From: Bradyrhizobium sp. 170
GTDB lineage: Bacteria > Pseudomonadota > Alphaproteobacteria > Rhizobiales > Xanthobacteraceae
NCBI RefSeq assembly: GCF_023101085.1
Contig: NZ_CP064703.1
Coordinates: 3,844,001 to 3,908,000, forward strand
Length of the DNA stretch: 64,000 nucleotides
Direction of reading: 5' to 3'
The position numbers were made by a program, and so were the translations under genes. Below the pieces are notes generated by a model. The model did no database searches, was not told the origin of the DNA, and was given only the letters and a program-made list of their open reading frames with translations. Positions 18,131-27,118 of this stretch are shown here, one piece after another. Position 1 is the first letter of the stretch. Each line of letters starts with the position of its first letter.

Positions 18131-18946
18131 TTGATCCTCATCCCGCTTTCGCCGGTACTGATTTTTGGGGCCTTTGGCTATCCAGGACTCGGTCCTTCGG
18201 GCGGCGCCGTCGCGATGCTCTCTTATTGTGGTTTGGGAACGCTGGCTTACGCAGCCTATCTGTGGGGCCGGTTTGGCGTCCTCAAGCCGTCATTGCGTTT
18301 GCCAAGACTGTCGCTGGCGCCGGCGCTCGCCGTTCTCCGTGTCGGCGGAATGTCGGCCGTCGTCTCGGCCACCACCAATCTGACGCTGGCGATCGTGACG
18401 GCCTATGTGGCGATGGGCGGCGTGGAAGCCCTGGCTGGCTATGGTGCAGGATCCCGGCTCGAGTTTCTCCTCGTGCCGCTGGCCTACGGTATCGGCGGTC
18501 CGGTCGGAATCGTGATCAGCGCGAACCTCGGCGCCGGTCAGATAGAACGAGCCGTAAGCGCGTCCTGGATCGGTGTGCTGATGGCCGGCGCGCTGACCGA
18601 ATTGATCGGGCTGACAGCGGCCGTCTTTCCAGAAGCATGGATCGGGATATTCAGCCAGGATCCGTCCGTGCTGCAAATCGGCGCCGAATATCTGCACCGC
18701 GTCGGACCGTTCTTTGGATTCTTCGGGGTCGGTTACGCTCTCTACTGCGTCGGACAGGCGACCAGACGAATGGAAGCCTCGGTCTTCGCCGCGCTGCTCA
18801 GGGCCGCCATCGCGGCGCTCGGCGGTCTTGCCGTGATCTGGTTGAAGGCTGACGTCACCTGGAATTTCATCGCCGTGGCATTGGGAATGGTCGCTTTCGG
18901 CCTTGTCGCGTTGCCGCCTCTGATCAGCCGCTCCGGCTATGAATAG
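18131..18946 (+). pseudogene. MATE-family efflux protein, 5' truncated
   Basis: The open frame gives 271 residues that match the C-terminal 60 percent of a MATE (NorM-type) transporter: about seven hydrophobic spans, with GAGSRLEFLLVPLAYGIGGP and VGPFFGFFGVGYALYCVGQA blocks. Intact members are about 440-470 residues with 12 spans, so the N-terminal half is missing. The truncation lies right beside the 57-bp duplicated scrap at 18065-18121. No ribosome site is obvious before the first candidate start. Probably non-functional. Confidence 0.8.
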
Positions 18947-20461
18947 TGCATCGCCGTCGCAGTTGTCCGCAGCGGTCGTCGAGGTGTGGATGTTAGATCT
19001 CGCTGGCTCCCGCTGGCATCGGCCCGCACTGGATGGCGTCCTCAGACTGGGATCTGTTCTGATCCTCTCCATCTTGGATGTTGCTCGATCACGTCCATGT
19101 GGGACGCTGGATCAAAAGCGAACCGTACATGGTCCAAACCGACGACACCGAGATTAATCGGGCGGGGCGCCCGAGTCGGTGAATCATAAGTTAATTTTTC
19201 GGCAAATTTCGCCGCTTGGGGACCTCGCGACTCAGCCTAAGACACCTCATCGCACGAAAAGGCGGGTATTTTCAGATGCCAAATTCGAATGACGTCGCCA
19301 GCAACGAGACGTGTTGGGAGCGCGCCCTGTCCCTGCTTGTCGTGGGTGCCAGCATGTTAGGCGGAAGCGCTGTGTTGCTCATACAGGCGCTACCGCCAAT
19401 ACTTCACGGGATTCCATAGTGGCGGAAACGGGTTCTGAGTGACACACGAGCCAAGTTGGGCTGCGAAGGAGTGTCGAATGTTCGTCCAATATGAAGATTT
19501 GCCTGAGACATGAGCTATTGGAATCGCCAAGAAAAATCGAAAGAAATTTGGGTCGGAGCGCTACACCCGCTCGATCCAACTATGCCGGTGACCCAGCGCT
19601 TTCTCGTCAGCCTCAGGCTGGAGTTTTCTCCGTCGTATACGCCGCAAGCTATTTTGGGCCTGAGTATCACGACGCCGAGCAGTGGGGCTCGACGCCATGT
19701 GGCTTGCGGAGCTGCTGACCTAGTTCAGCCCAGGCTGGGCTTGAAGAGCACCTATAGGCGCGAAATGCACCCCCGGGCTCTGCCCATCTCGGCAAGTTAT
19801 TGAAGTTGCTGACATCTTCTCCGCCCTCCGAGCGCACCAAGGGCATAAGTCATTGATACGAAAAGCTTTTTCGCGATTATTTCTCCCACATTGTTACTCA
19901 CATCGAAAGTTACTATTTTTGTTCTGCGCACATCTCCCTGGTTGAATTCCGCCTGTCTTTGGTTGGTCCCTCATCAATCGAAAGTTGATTAGTTGACGAA
20001 ACTCGTTCAGGTGGCGCGACGCCTGTTCCGGCACTTCCCATAAGGGCGGTCACCTACAGCTCTTGTTTTCAATCTGTGGCAAGCGCAGCGAGGCGCTTGG
20101 GTCGCAGCTTGTTCTTCAAACTTTGTCACCGGCGTCTCCAACGTGCGTCCAGCGTTCTTGTCGTCCTCGCAGCTTTATTTGAACCAGGGCCGCGAAAAGC
20201 AAAAGCGCGATTTCAGTACGATATCGCAATAGCGTAGCCCAGCGTACAAATCGGTGGGACTCGTACTCATCCGTGACCGCTACGCCGCGCCGCGGAGGTG
20301 TGTTTTCGCAAAATGAGCGATTATGAAACGGTCGCTCATGGCGCAAAACGGACGTTCGCCGCAAACCCGCGGCACAGGCTTTTCGCGGAAGGAGAACGCC
20401 GCCGGCCTTCGGACAGTAGCGGGCGCCGAAATTCGACATCTCAGTTGCCTGTCATTTGTTC
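18947..20461. other. Gene-poor region, partly AT-rich
   Basis: About 1.5 kb with no recognisable gene apart from one possible 47-residue membrane peptide at 19276. The segment 19840-20000 is clearly AT-richer than its surroundings and carries a short ATCAA/TTGAT inverted repeat. Possibly decayed accessory DNA between the MATE remnant and wrbA. Confidence 0.45.
19276..19419 (+). CDS. Possible small membrane peptide
   Basis: A 47-residue frame with a polar N terminus and one hydrophobic span (residues 18-40, ALSLLVVGASMLGGSAVLLI). There is no strong ribosome site and no known family. Small single-span proteins of this kind are common in Bradyrhizobium, but this one is only tentatively supported. 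Confidence 0.25.
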   Translation: MPNSNDVASNETCWERALSLLVVGASMLGGSAVLLIQALPPILHGIP

Positions 20462-21061
20462 TCATCCAAAAAGCTTGTTCGCCGTCTTGGCGACAAGCTC
20501 CCCCTGGTGACGGGCGCCCGCCAATTCGATCTCCGTGGGTTGGCGCGAGCCATCGCCGCCGGCGATGGTTGTCGCTCCATAGGGGGCGCCGCCGACGATT
20601 TCGCTCAAGGTCATCTGCCCCTGGTGGCTGTATGGAAGCCCGACGATGGTCATACCGAAGTGAAGCAAGTTGGTGATGATCGAGAACAGGGTCGTTTCCT
20701 GGCCGCCGTGTTGAGTAGCAGTTGACGTAAAAGCGGCACCGACCTTGCCGTTGAACGCGCCGCGCGCCCACAGCCCACCTGCCTGATCGAGGAAGGCAGC
20801 CATTTGCGATGACATGCGTCCGAACCGCGTGCCGGTCCCGACGATGATCGCGTCGTAGTTGGTGAGTTCAGCCACCGTTGCGACGGGCGCATTCTGGTCC
20901 AGTTTGAAGTGGGCGCTCTTGGTGATCGCTTCAGGGACTGTTTCGGGAACGCGCTTGATGTCGACCTGCGCGCCTGCGCTGCGCGCGCCTTCAGCGATTG
21001 CCTGGGCCATCTGCTCAATATGTCCATACGAGGAGTAGTAGAGAACGAGAACTTTGCTCAT
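20462..21061 (-). CDS. wrbA: NAD(P)H:quinone oxidoreductase WrbA
   Basis: A 199-residue flavodoxin-like protein; WrbA is usually about 198 residues. It starts at ATG 21061 behind GGAGC. The FMN phosphate loop is near [12 protein letters not shown] (residues 8-19), and the signature blocks [29 protein letters not shown] and [14 protein letters not shown] are all present. It reduces quinones by two electrons in the cytosol and protects against oxidative stress. Monocistronic. Confidence 0.93.
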   Translation of the reverse strand: MSKVLVLYYSSYGHIEQMAQAIAEGARSAGAQVDIKRVPETVPEAITKSAHFKLDQNAPVATVAELTNYDAIIVGTGTRFGRMSSQMAAFLDQAGGLWARGAFNGKVGAAFTSTATQHGGQETTLFSIITNLLHFGMTIVGLPYSHQGQMTLSEIVGGAPYGATTIAGGDGSRQPTEIELAGARHQGELVAKTANKLFG

Positions 21062-21156
21062 TGTGAAGCTCCAACTGAGTTTGTTTGACGCTGCGAATGT
21101 CGCGGGGAGTTGAGCGATCAGCCGTGGCTGGTCCGGGTCGCCGACCATCAGTGGGA

Positions 21157-21213
21157 AGGCGCTAGTTCCGCTGAGCGGTCCAGTACCCTGAACAGCGCGC
21201 ACTTCCCGAATAG
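21157..21213. repeat. 57-bp repeat, parent copy
   Basis: This overlaps the 3' coding end of the secreted-protein gene and a few bases beyond. A copy with two mismatches is found at 18065-18121 in the same orientation, about 3.1 kb away. Confidence 0.85.
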
Positions 21214-21530
21214 CCGGTCCACCTGCCGCCGCCGGAATTGCTCGAGAGCCGGCCTGAGCCGGAAGCGTACTTGTCGTGAACGGTCACCGATGCGCGAACG
21301 GCACCCGAGCGCGCCACATAGCCTCTGAACCTCACCAGATTTGGATGGGTGACGATTCCATCAGTGATGTTGACGGAAAAGTTATAGGTCGGGTCGCACG
21401 CGCCTCTCTGCGTCACGAAGAGAAGGTCCCAGGATCCGTCGTAGGTCGAGCGAGCCTGCGCGACCGAGATCAAAGCAACAAGAGAGACTGCGGCGGCTGT
21501 CATGCCGAGTAAAGGATTCTTCATCGTCAT
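21162..21530 (-). CDS. Small secreted protein of unknown function
   Basis: A 122-residue protein with a clear Sec signal peptide (residues 1-26, hydrophobic core [20 protein letters not shown]). The mature part is rich in Gly, Ser, Arg and aromatic residues ([20 protein letters not shown]), contains two cysteines and looks like a beta-rich periplasmic protein. I recognise no enzyme motif. Its last codons are duplicated at 18065-18121. Confidence 0.75.
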   Translation of the reverse strand: MTMKNPLLGMTAAAVSLVALISVAQARSTYDGSWDLLFVTQRGACDPTYNFSVNITDGIVTHPNLVRFRGYVARSGAVRASVTVHDKYASGSGRLSSNSGGGRWTGYSGSARCSGYWTAQRN

Positions 21531-21639
21531 ATCTCCGAAGCGTTATCAGCGTTGCCACGGATATATGGGAAGGATGACGCCAGGGCTTGTTCAAATCTGC
21601 TTCAATCGTAGCCGAACCTTCAATAGCAGCCCAAACAGC

Positions 21640-22008
21640 CTAGATACTCAGAACTCGTTGCAGGCAGCTCACCAAAGTTTGTGCCTCGAAGGGCTTGTGG
21701 AGGAAGCAGGTCGCCCCGCTGGACATCGCTTTCTCCTCGATGCCGGGTTCGGCGCGGGCGGTAATCATGATCACCGGCAGCGAACCATGACGAGTGCTGA
21801 GCTCACGTTTCAGTTCGAAGCCATTCATCCCGGGCATTTGGATGTCGGTGATGGCACAGGAAAATTGTCCAAGATCGTTCGATGCGAGAAAATCCTCGGC
21901 CGATGCAAAGTCGCGCACTTCGTAGCCCAGCGAGCGAACGAGCCCAACCAGCGCCTCGCGCATAGCAGCGTCGTCATCGACGATCGAAATCAGGTGTCCG
22001 GCCGCCAT
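21640..22008 (-). CDS. Single-domain response regulator (CheY/FixJ receiver)
   Basis: A 122-residue receiver domain without an output domain. ATG 22008 is chosen because AAGGAG lies nine bases upstream. The acidic pair IVDDD, the phospho-acceptor Asp in AITDIQMPGMNGFEL, the Thr in MITARAE and the Lys in FLHKPFEA are all in place. It lies 71 bp downstream of a FixJ-like regulator and near a PAS histidine kinase, so it probably acts as a phosphate sink or relay in the same pathway. Confidence 0.88.
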   Translation of the reverse strand: MAAGHLISIVDDDAAMREALVGLVRSLGYEVRDFASAEDFLASNDLGQFSCAITDIQMPGMNGFELKRELSTRHGSLPVIMITARAEPGIEEKAMSSGATCFLHKPFEAQTLVSCLQRVLSI

Positions 22009-22079
22009 CAACTGGTCTCCTTGCGAGCTGGCCGCTGAAATTGTCCATTGGCAGGACGAATGCACATGCATGAGCGCTC

Positions 22080-22706
22080 TCAACGTGTCCGGTCCTTCAA
22101 TGTATCCGCCATGCGGACAAGATCCGCCAACGAACGGGCTCCCATCTTTCGCATCCCTGCGCCGCGATGAATTTTGACCGTTACCTCACTCAAGCCCAGC
22201 TCACCCGCGATCTGCTTGTTCATCTTGCCTGCGGTCACCAGCGCCATCACCTCGCGCTCGCGTGGGGACAGCGTTGCGTAACGATCGACGATGGCGACCG
22301 CTTGCTGCTCACTGGCGCGTTGCAGTCGGTCGCGGTTGATCGCGGCGGTCACCGCGTCGATCATGTCCTGGTCGCGGAATGGCTTTGGCAGGAAGTCGAC
22401 CGCGCCGGCCTTCATCGCACGCACCGACATCGGAATGTCGCCGTGTCCCGTCATTAGGATCACCGGCAAGCGTACTCCGAGCCCGACGAGTTCCTCCTGA
22501 AAGTCGAGGCCATTGGTCCCAGGCAGGCGGATGTCGAGAACGATGCATCCCGGAGCGTCCAGGTCGTCAGCCCTCAGAAATTCCTGAGTTGAACGGTACG
22601 TCTTCGCGTTCAATCCCACGGAGCGCAGCACGCTGCTGAGCCCATCACCCAGATCCACATCGTCATCGACGATGTGCACGACGGAAGATTCGTTTGGCGT
22701 GTTGGG
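22080..22706 (-). CDS. FixJ-like response regulator with LuxR HTH
   Basis: A 208-residue two-domain response regulator (an in-frame ATG at 22721 would add five residues). The receiver holds IVDDDVDLGDGL, the phospho-Asp in CIVLDIRLPGTNGLDF and the Lys in FLPKPFRDQDM. The C-terminal LuxR/FixJ HTH is LSPREREVMALVTAGKMNKQIAGELGLSEVTVKIHR. Transcription would be activated on phosphorylation by a PAS kinase, most likely the one encoded at 23456-24925. Confidence 0.9.
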   Translation of the reverse strand, partial: PNTPNESSVVHIVDDDVDLGDGLSSVLRSVGLNAKTYRSTQEFLRADDLDAPGCIVLDIRLPGTNGLDFQEELVGLGVRLPVILMTGHGDIPMSVRAMKAGAVDFLPKPFRDQDMIDAVTAAINRDRLQRASEQQAVAIVDRYATLSPREREVMALVTAGKMNKQIAGELGLSEVTVKIHRGAGMRKMGARSLADLVRMADTLKDRTR

Positions 22707-22991
22707 CATGCGGCATTCCACCCACTAGTGAGAGTAAGCCTCCATAGCACGGCAAAAGCCGCCAATGTCATCACACGAAGGTATGGTCGATGAGGGCAGG
22801 CGGCTTTCCGGCAGCAGACTGCCGCCCGCGTGGAATCCTCACCCCGCTCACACCAAGGTGTGAGGGTGATGAGACGCATGCACGATTGGCGCCGCGTGAG
22901 GCGGCAGCCATCCTTGGTCTCACGATGAGGCAACGGACCTCGCATTGCGTGGGTCACCGCCAGGTAAGTGAAGACAAACCAGGAGCAGCCG

Positions 22992-23459
22992 ATGTTGAGG
23001 ACCATGAACGATCCGGAAAGCGAATGTTCCAGAGAGGCTTTTCGGCCAGTCCTTCTCCAACCGGAATCGGATTTGCCGGTGCCGCGCCTGCTTCCGTCTG
23101 GCACGACCGTGTCGGCGGGCGTCGCCCGGGGTGGCTTGGCTCCAAGGGTGCTGCGGCGGATTCGTGAATATATCGACGGCAACATTGACCAGCGGATCAG
23201 CGTCGAGTTGCTTGCAGGCCTCGCAAACTTGTCAGTCTGCTACTTCGTGCGGGCCTTCAAGCAGTCCATGGGTGTCACGCCTCACGACTACCTGATACGG
23301 CAGCGGGTGGAGAGGACCAAGCAGCTGCTTTCGGGCACCGACATGCCCCTGTCGGAAATCGCGCTTGCTGCGGGCTTTGCAGATCAAAGCCATTTTGCCC
23401 GCCGCTTTCGTCAACATGTCGGAATGTCGCCACGCGACTATCGCTGGTCGAGTCCCTAG
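22992..23459 (+). CDS. Short AraC-family regulator
   Basis: A 155-residue protein starting at ATG 22992 behind AGGAGC (ATG 22968 is also possible). It is little more than the double HTH: LLAGLANLSVCYFVRAFKQSMGVTPHDYL and IALAAGFADQSHFARRFRQHVGMSP. It has no sensory domain, like the MarA/SoxS class, plus about 50 poorly conserved N-terminal residues. Its stop codon overlaps the convergent histidine kinase gene by 4 bp. Confidence 0.85.
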   Translation: MLRTMNDPESECSREAFRPVLLQPESDLPVPRLLPSGTTVSAGVARGGLAPRVLRRIREYIDGNIDQRISVELLAGLANLSVCYFVRAFKQSMGVTPHDYLIRQRVERTKQLLSGTDMPLSEIALAAGFADQSHFARRFRQHVGMSPRDYRWSSP

Positions 23460-24925
23460 TAAGCTTGCTCGGCAGCCGCTGCCACCTCATCTTGTTGCAG
23501 GGCAGGAAGGCGGATTCTGAACAAGGCTCCCCAGCGGTCGCCGGACGTCGCAGAGATCGATCCGCCGTGGCTCTCCACGATGGTACGGCTGATCGAGAGT
23601 CCCATGCCCATTCCGTCAGCCTTTGTCGTTTGGAAGGCGGTAAAGATATCGCCGGCTATCTTAGGATCAATTCCGGTTCCCGTGTCCTCGATCTCCAGGA
23701 CGGCCATTTGGGAGTTTGAATCCTCCAACGACGTCCCGGAATTGATCGACAACAGCCGTCTCCGATCGTCGATCTGCGACATCGCGTGTATTGCATTGAC
23801 GACGAGATTGATGACGACCTGCGCAAGCTGCACGCGGTCGCCGAGGACGGGCGGCGCGGGCGCCTGAAGATCAAGCCTAAGTCCTACATCATTGTTAAGC
23901 ATCTCGCGCTCGACGAGCGGAATGACGTCAGCAACGATATCGTTCAGGGTCAGTACCGTGTGGGATGGATTGCTCTTCCGGGCCAGAGCACGAAGACGAG
24001 TGATGACTTCGCTCGCGCGCCGGCCGTTGCTGATCATCCGCTCGAGCGCCCGACGCACTTCTTCGAGGTTGGGTTTGTCCCGCAGCAGCCATCGCAAACC
24101 AGCTTCGCCATTTGTCAGAATCGCCGCAAGCGGCTGGTTGACCTCGTGAGCAATCGACGCGGTGAGCTCGCCCAGGGTACTGATGCGCGTGACGTGCTCG
24201 AGCTGGCTGCGTGCGTGATGCAGCGCATCCTCCGCGTGCTTCTGCTCCGTAATGTCGCTGTTGGTCTCCATGGTTGCGAATGGGCGCCCGCGTTCGTCGC
24301 GTTGCACCGCCCAACGGCTTACGACCCATACTTCTGTGCCGTCGCGTCGGGTGTGAACGAGCTCTCCTTGCCAACGGTTGGAGTCGTCGAGCTGCTCCAT
24401 GGTGCCGGCCGACGGCAGATACTTTGTCTTCAGTAGCGCGTGGGATTTCTGTCCCAGCGCCTCCTTTCGTGGCCAGCCGTAAAGCTCCTCAGCCCCGGCA
24501 TTCCAATAGGTGATGACATCGGTTGCGTCGCGCACGAAGATCGCATCATGGCTCAAATCGAGAAGCGCCGCCTGATCGCTCAGGCTTTCCGCCGCTTTCC
24601 GGTTCCTGAGCGCGGCGAGCGTCGCAATGCCTATCGCGCAAAGGCCGATCAAGGCGCGGAGCACCGGCCCGCTTTGAAGCGATTCGCCGTGAACGATTGC
24701 AAAGCTCAGGAGGGTCTGCAGGACACAGACGGCGCAAACAAGCAGGATACCGCGCCGGCCAAGGAAATCTGCCGATGCAATCACCACGACGGCGTACAGC
24801 ACCGCGATCGCAATATCGAGCGGAGCGAACGTATCGATCGCAAAAATGATCGCCACCCCAACAAGCATCAGGGCGACTTGGAGACCGGTTGGCCGGCTTG
24901 TCATTCGAGATGGTCGTTCCGACAT
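23456..24925 (-). CDS. PAS-domain sensor histidine kinase
   Basis: A 489-residue membrane kinase starting at ATG 24925. The N-terminal 110 residues contain several hydrophobic spans (LQVALMLVGVAIIFAIDTFA and further segments). A PAS domain (about 125-245, LLDLSHDAIFVRDATDVITYWN) follows, then a HisKA dimerisation domain with the phospho-His in LTASIAHEVNQPLA, and a HATPase_c domain with VVINLVVNAIHAM, EDTGTGI and GMGMGLSISRTIVE boxes. It closely resembles FixL-type kinases without haem residues that I can identify. It likely signals to the FixJ-like regulator just downstream. Confidence 0.9.
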   Translation of the reverse strand: MSERPSRMTSRPTGLQVALMLVGVAIIFAIDTFAPLDIAIAVLYAVVVIASADFLGRRGILLVCAVCVLQTLLSFAIVHGESLQSGPVLRALIGLCAIGIATLAALRNRKAAESLSDQAALLDLSHDAIFVRDATDVITYWNAGAEELYGWPRKEALGQKSHALLKTKYLPSAGTMEQLDDSNRWQGELVHTRRDGTEVWVVSRWAVQRDERGRPFATMETNSDITEQKHAEDALHHARSQLEHVTRISTLGELTASIAHEVNQPLAAILTNGEAGLRWLLRDKPNLEEVRRALERMISNGRRASEVITRLRALARKSNPSHTVLTLNDIVADVIPLVEREMLNNDVGLRLDLQAPAPPVLGDRVQLAQVVINLVVNAIHAMSQIDDRRRLLSINSGTSLEDSNSQMAVLEIEDTGTGIDPKIAGDIFTAFQTTKADGMGMGLSISRTIVESHGGSISATSGDRWGALFRIRLPALQQDEVAAAAEQAY

Positions 24926-25197
24926 CGGCTTCTTTCGAGCGGTGGTGTCACTGAGTCTGCCTCGGCGGCGCATGCTCCAATCTAGCCGGGGACGCGGGGC
25001 GGCCGCTTGTTCGTGCACGCTCCGACTTGCACGTTCGTGCGGCGATTGGGTTGCTTTCACGGACAGCGACGTCGCATCAGCAGAAATCTTCAAGTTGTCG
25101 CACGGGCTTACAAGCGACAGGAACCCTGCTGCGCCTAAGCTCTTCAGGGACAATGCCGGGTGACGTCGCGACCAGGCTGTCGGGGAAGGTTCTTCAG

Positions 25198-25998
25198 ATG
25201 CTCAAGGGCTTTACGGTCCCGCGGTCACCTCTGGGGACGGCGTCGTTAACACCGCCACCTCCATGGCACTACGCTGGTGAGGTGCTGGCCGTGGAGTTCT
25301 GGAACGACCCGGATGTGTCGGCTGACATTCTTCCCAGAGGCGTCAAGCTGGATGCCCTCTGCTGGGGGCGCTCTGTCGCGCTCTTCGTCGATTGTCAGTT
25401 CACCGCGAGCGGCGACGAGTACCTTGATCCAGCGCGATATCAGTGCCGCGAATTCATCGTTCTCCTCGATGCAACGTGGCAGGGGTCACGAATAGCCTGG
25501 TGCCCGTACGCCTACGCCGACAACGATGCGGCGATCATGAGAGGCTGGATCCAGGGTTATCCGAAGAAGTTAGGCGTCGTGCACCAGACCCGCAGTTTTT
25601 CCGCCGCCAGCGCGGCTTCGGCACCGCTCGCCAGCAAGAGCAGATTTGCCGGTTGCGTATCCTCCCGTGGACAGCGGCTGGCAGAAGCTCGCGTGATACT
25701 GCGCGAAAGGGCAGATCATCTTGTTGGCCTGCTTGATCGGCCGATTGTGGCGCGTCGATATTTTCCGCGGCTTTGTGCTGGCATGCACGACAAGCCGGCC
25801 GTGGATGAGCTCGTTCGGTGCATGATGGAGAATTTCCTGATCTCGAACCTATGGGTCGGTGAAGGAGAGCTGAGTTTTCCTGAAGCTCACGGCGAAGAGC
25901 TCGACATGTTGGGGCCGATCAAGGTCGGTCGCGGCTTCCGGTTCTCGTTTTCCTGTTCGATCTCCGATTGCGAGATTTTGGCCGACTTGACCGTCTAG
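25198..25998 (+). CDS. Acetoacetate-decarboxylase-family protein, copy 1
   Basis: A 266-residue protein starting at ATG 25198; ATG 25153 would add 15 residues, but the paralogue begins at the equivalent of 25198. The ADC-family core is visible, with CPYAYADNDAAIMRGWIQGYPKKLG carrying the lysine pair that forms the Schiff base in acetoacetate decarboxylase. Such proteins decarboxylate beta-keto acids or carry out related aldol/dehydratase chemistry. It is followed 140 bp later by a second copy. The precise substrate is unknown. Confidence 0.82.
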   Translation: MLKGFTVPRSPLGTASLTPPPPWHYAGEVLAVEFWNDPDVSADILPRGVKLDALCWGRSVALFVDCQFTASGDEYLDPARYQCREFIVLLDATWQGSRIAWCPYAYADNDAAIMRGWIQGYPKKLGVVHQTRSFSAASAASAPLASKSRFAGCVSSRGQRLAEARVILRERADHLVGLLDRPIVARRYFPRLCAGMHDKPAVDELVRCMMENFLISNLWVGEGELSFPEAHGEELDMLGPIKVGRGFRFSFSCSISDCEILADLTV

Positions 25999-26139
25999 CG
26001 ATCGTCTTGCCGGCCCAAACAGGGAATGCACTGAAAGCAGTTCTTCTAACCGCAAGAACAGACAAGCCGACGCAAGCCGATAAAATCAATTGCGGCTGGC
26101 TTCGATAGGCTATCCGTCGATAATGCGCAGGAGTTGAAA

Positions 26140-26943
26140 ATGCTGAAGGGCTTTACCGTTCCCAAGTCGCCATTCGGTCAGGCGGCACTGACCCCACCGC
26201 CGCCCTGGCACTACTCCAGCGACGTTGTGGGTGTTGAGTTCTGGACCGACCCCGAGGCGACGGCCGCGACGCTGCCGAGCGGTCTCACTCCCGATCCGAA
26301 GTCGAACGGCCATGCCGTCATAATGTTTCTGGATTGGCAGTTCACCGCGCAGGACGACGAATTTCTCGATCCGGCCCGTTATCAGTATCGCGAGGCATTT
26401 GTGCTGCTCGACGCGATGCATCGCGACACACCCGTGATGTGGTGCCCTTACATCTATGTCGACAACGATGCCGCGTTGGCGCGAGGGTGGACGCAAGGCT
26501 TTCCCAAGAAAATGGGTAGCATTTTCCAAACGCGCACATTTGCCGCGGCAAGCCCTGCCGCAGCGCCGATCATGCCCGGTGGCCGATTTGGCGCGAGCCT
26601 TTCCGCGCACGGCCAGCGTCTGGCGGAAGCCTGTATTACCCTGCGGAAGCCTGTCGAAAACGGATTGTCGCTTCTGAACCGGCCGACGGTCCTGCTGCGA
26701 TATTTCCCGAGCCTGGCTGCCGGATATCAGGACAAGCCGGCGGTCGATGAGCTGGCGATGTCGCTCACAGACAATCTCACGGTCGCCGACGCATGGGTAG
26801 GGGAGGGTGAATTGAATATTCCTGACGCGCAAGGCGAAGAGCTGCACGCCCTCGAGCCAAGGCGCATCGAGTCCGGATTCCGTTATTCGCTCGCCTACTC
26901 CGTCACGGACCTGACGATCCTGGAGGACCGCACGCGCAAATAG
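26140..26943 (+). CDS. Acetoacetate-decarboxylase-family protein, copy 2
   Basis: A 267-residue paralogue of the preceding gene. Nearly identical blocks include MLKGFTVPKSPFG, LTPPPPWHY, EFLDPARYQYRE and WCPYIYVDNDAA...GFPKKMG. ATG 26140 sits behind AGGAG. The catalytic lysine pair is conserved, and this copy matches the family more closely than copy 1. It lies 175 bp upstream of the FUSC efflux operon on the same strand, so the pair could process a keto-acid that the efflux system exports. That link is an inference. Confidence 0.85.
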   Translation: MLKGFTVPKSPFGQAALTPPPPWHYSSDVVGVEFWTDPEATAATLPSGLTPDPKSNGHAVIMFLDWQFTAQDDEFLDPARYQYREAFVLLDAMHRDTPVMWCPYIYVDNDAALARGWTQGFPKKMGSIFQTRTFAAASPAAAPIMPGGRFGASLSAHGQRLAEACITLRKPVENGLSLLNRPTVLLRYFPSLAAGYQDKPAVDELAMSLTDNLTVADAWVGEGELNIPDAQGEELHALEPRRIESGFRYSLAYSVTDLTILEDRTRK

Positions 26944-26999
26944 CCTGAACAACTCTCCCGCCTTGCGGCGAAGCGTGCAGTCCCCTCGCTTTGCCGGGA

Positions 27000-27033
27000 G
27001 GGCCTCCTCGGATCCCCCGTCCCAAGGAGGTCC
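27000..27033 (+). promoter_or_regulatory. Leader hairpin before the efflux operon
   Basis: GGGCCTCCT at 27000-27008 can pair with AGGAGGTCC at 27025-27033 (nine pairs, one wobble). There is no T-tract, so it is not an ordinary terminator. It sits in the 175-bp gap between the second ADC-like gene and the FUSC gene and could act as an mRNA-processing or attenuation element. Confidence 0.3.
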
Positions 27034-27118
27034 TCCGCGAGGGAGTGTTTCTGGAAAAAGGATAACGCGAACGGCGCCCGAATACCTGGTCGACGGTTCA
27101 TTCACGAAAGAAGCGCAG

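Noticed and set aside
20116..20439. A 107-codon minus-strand frame between the gene-poor region and wrbA
   Set aside because: It has a hydrophobic stretch but no ribosome site or recognisable domain; the composition looks like chance in GC-rich DNA.
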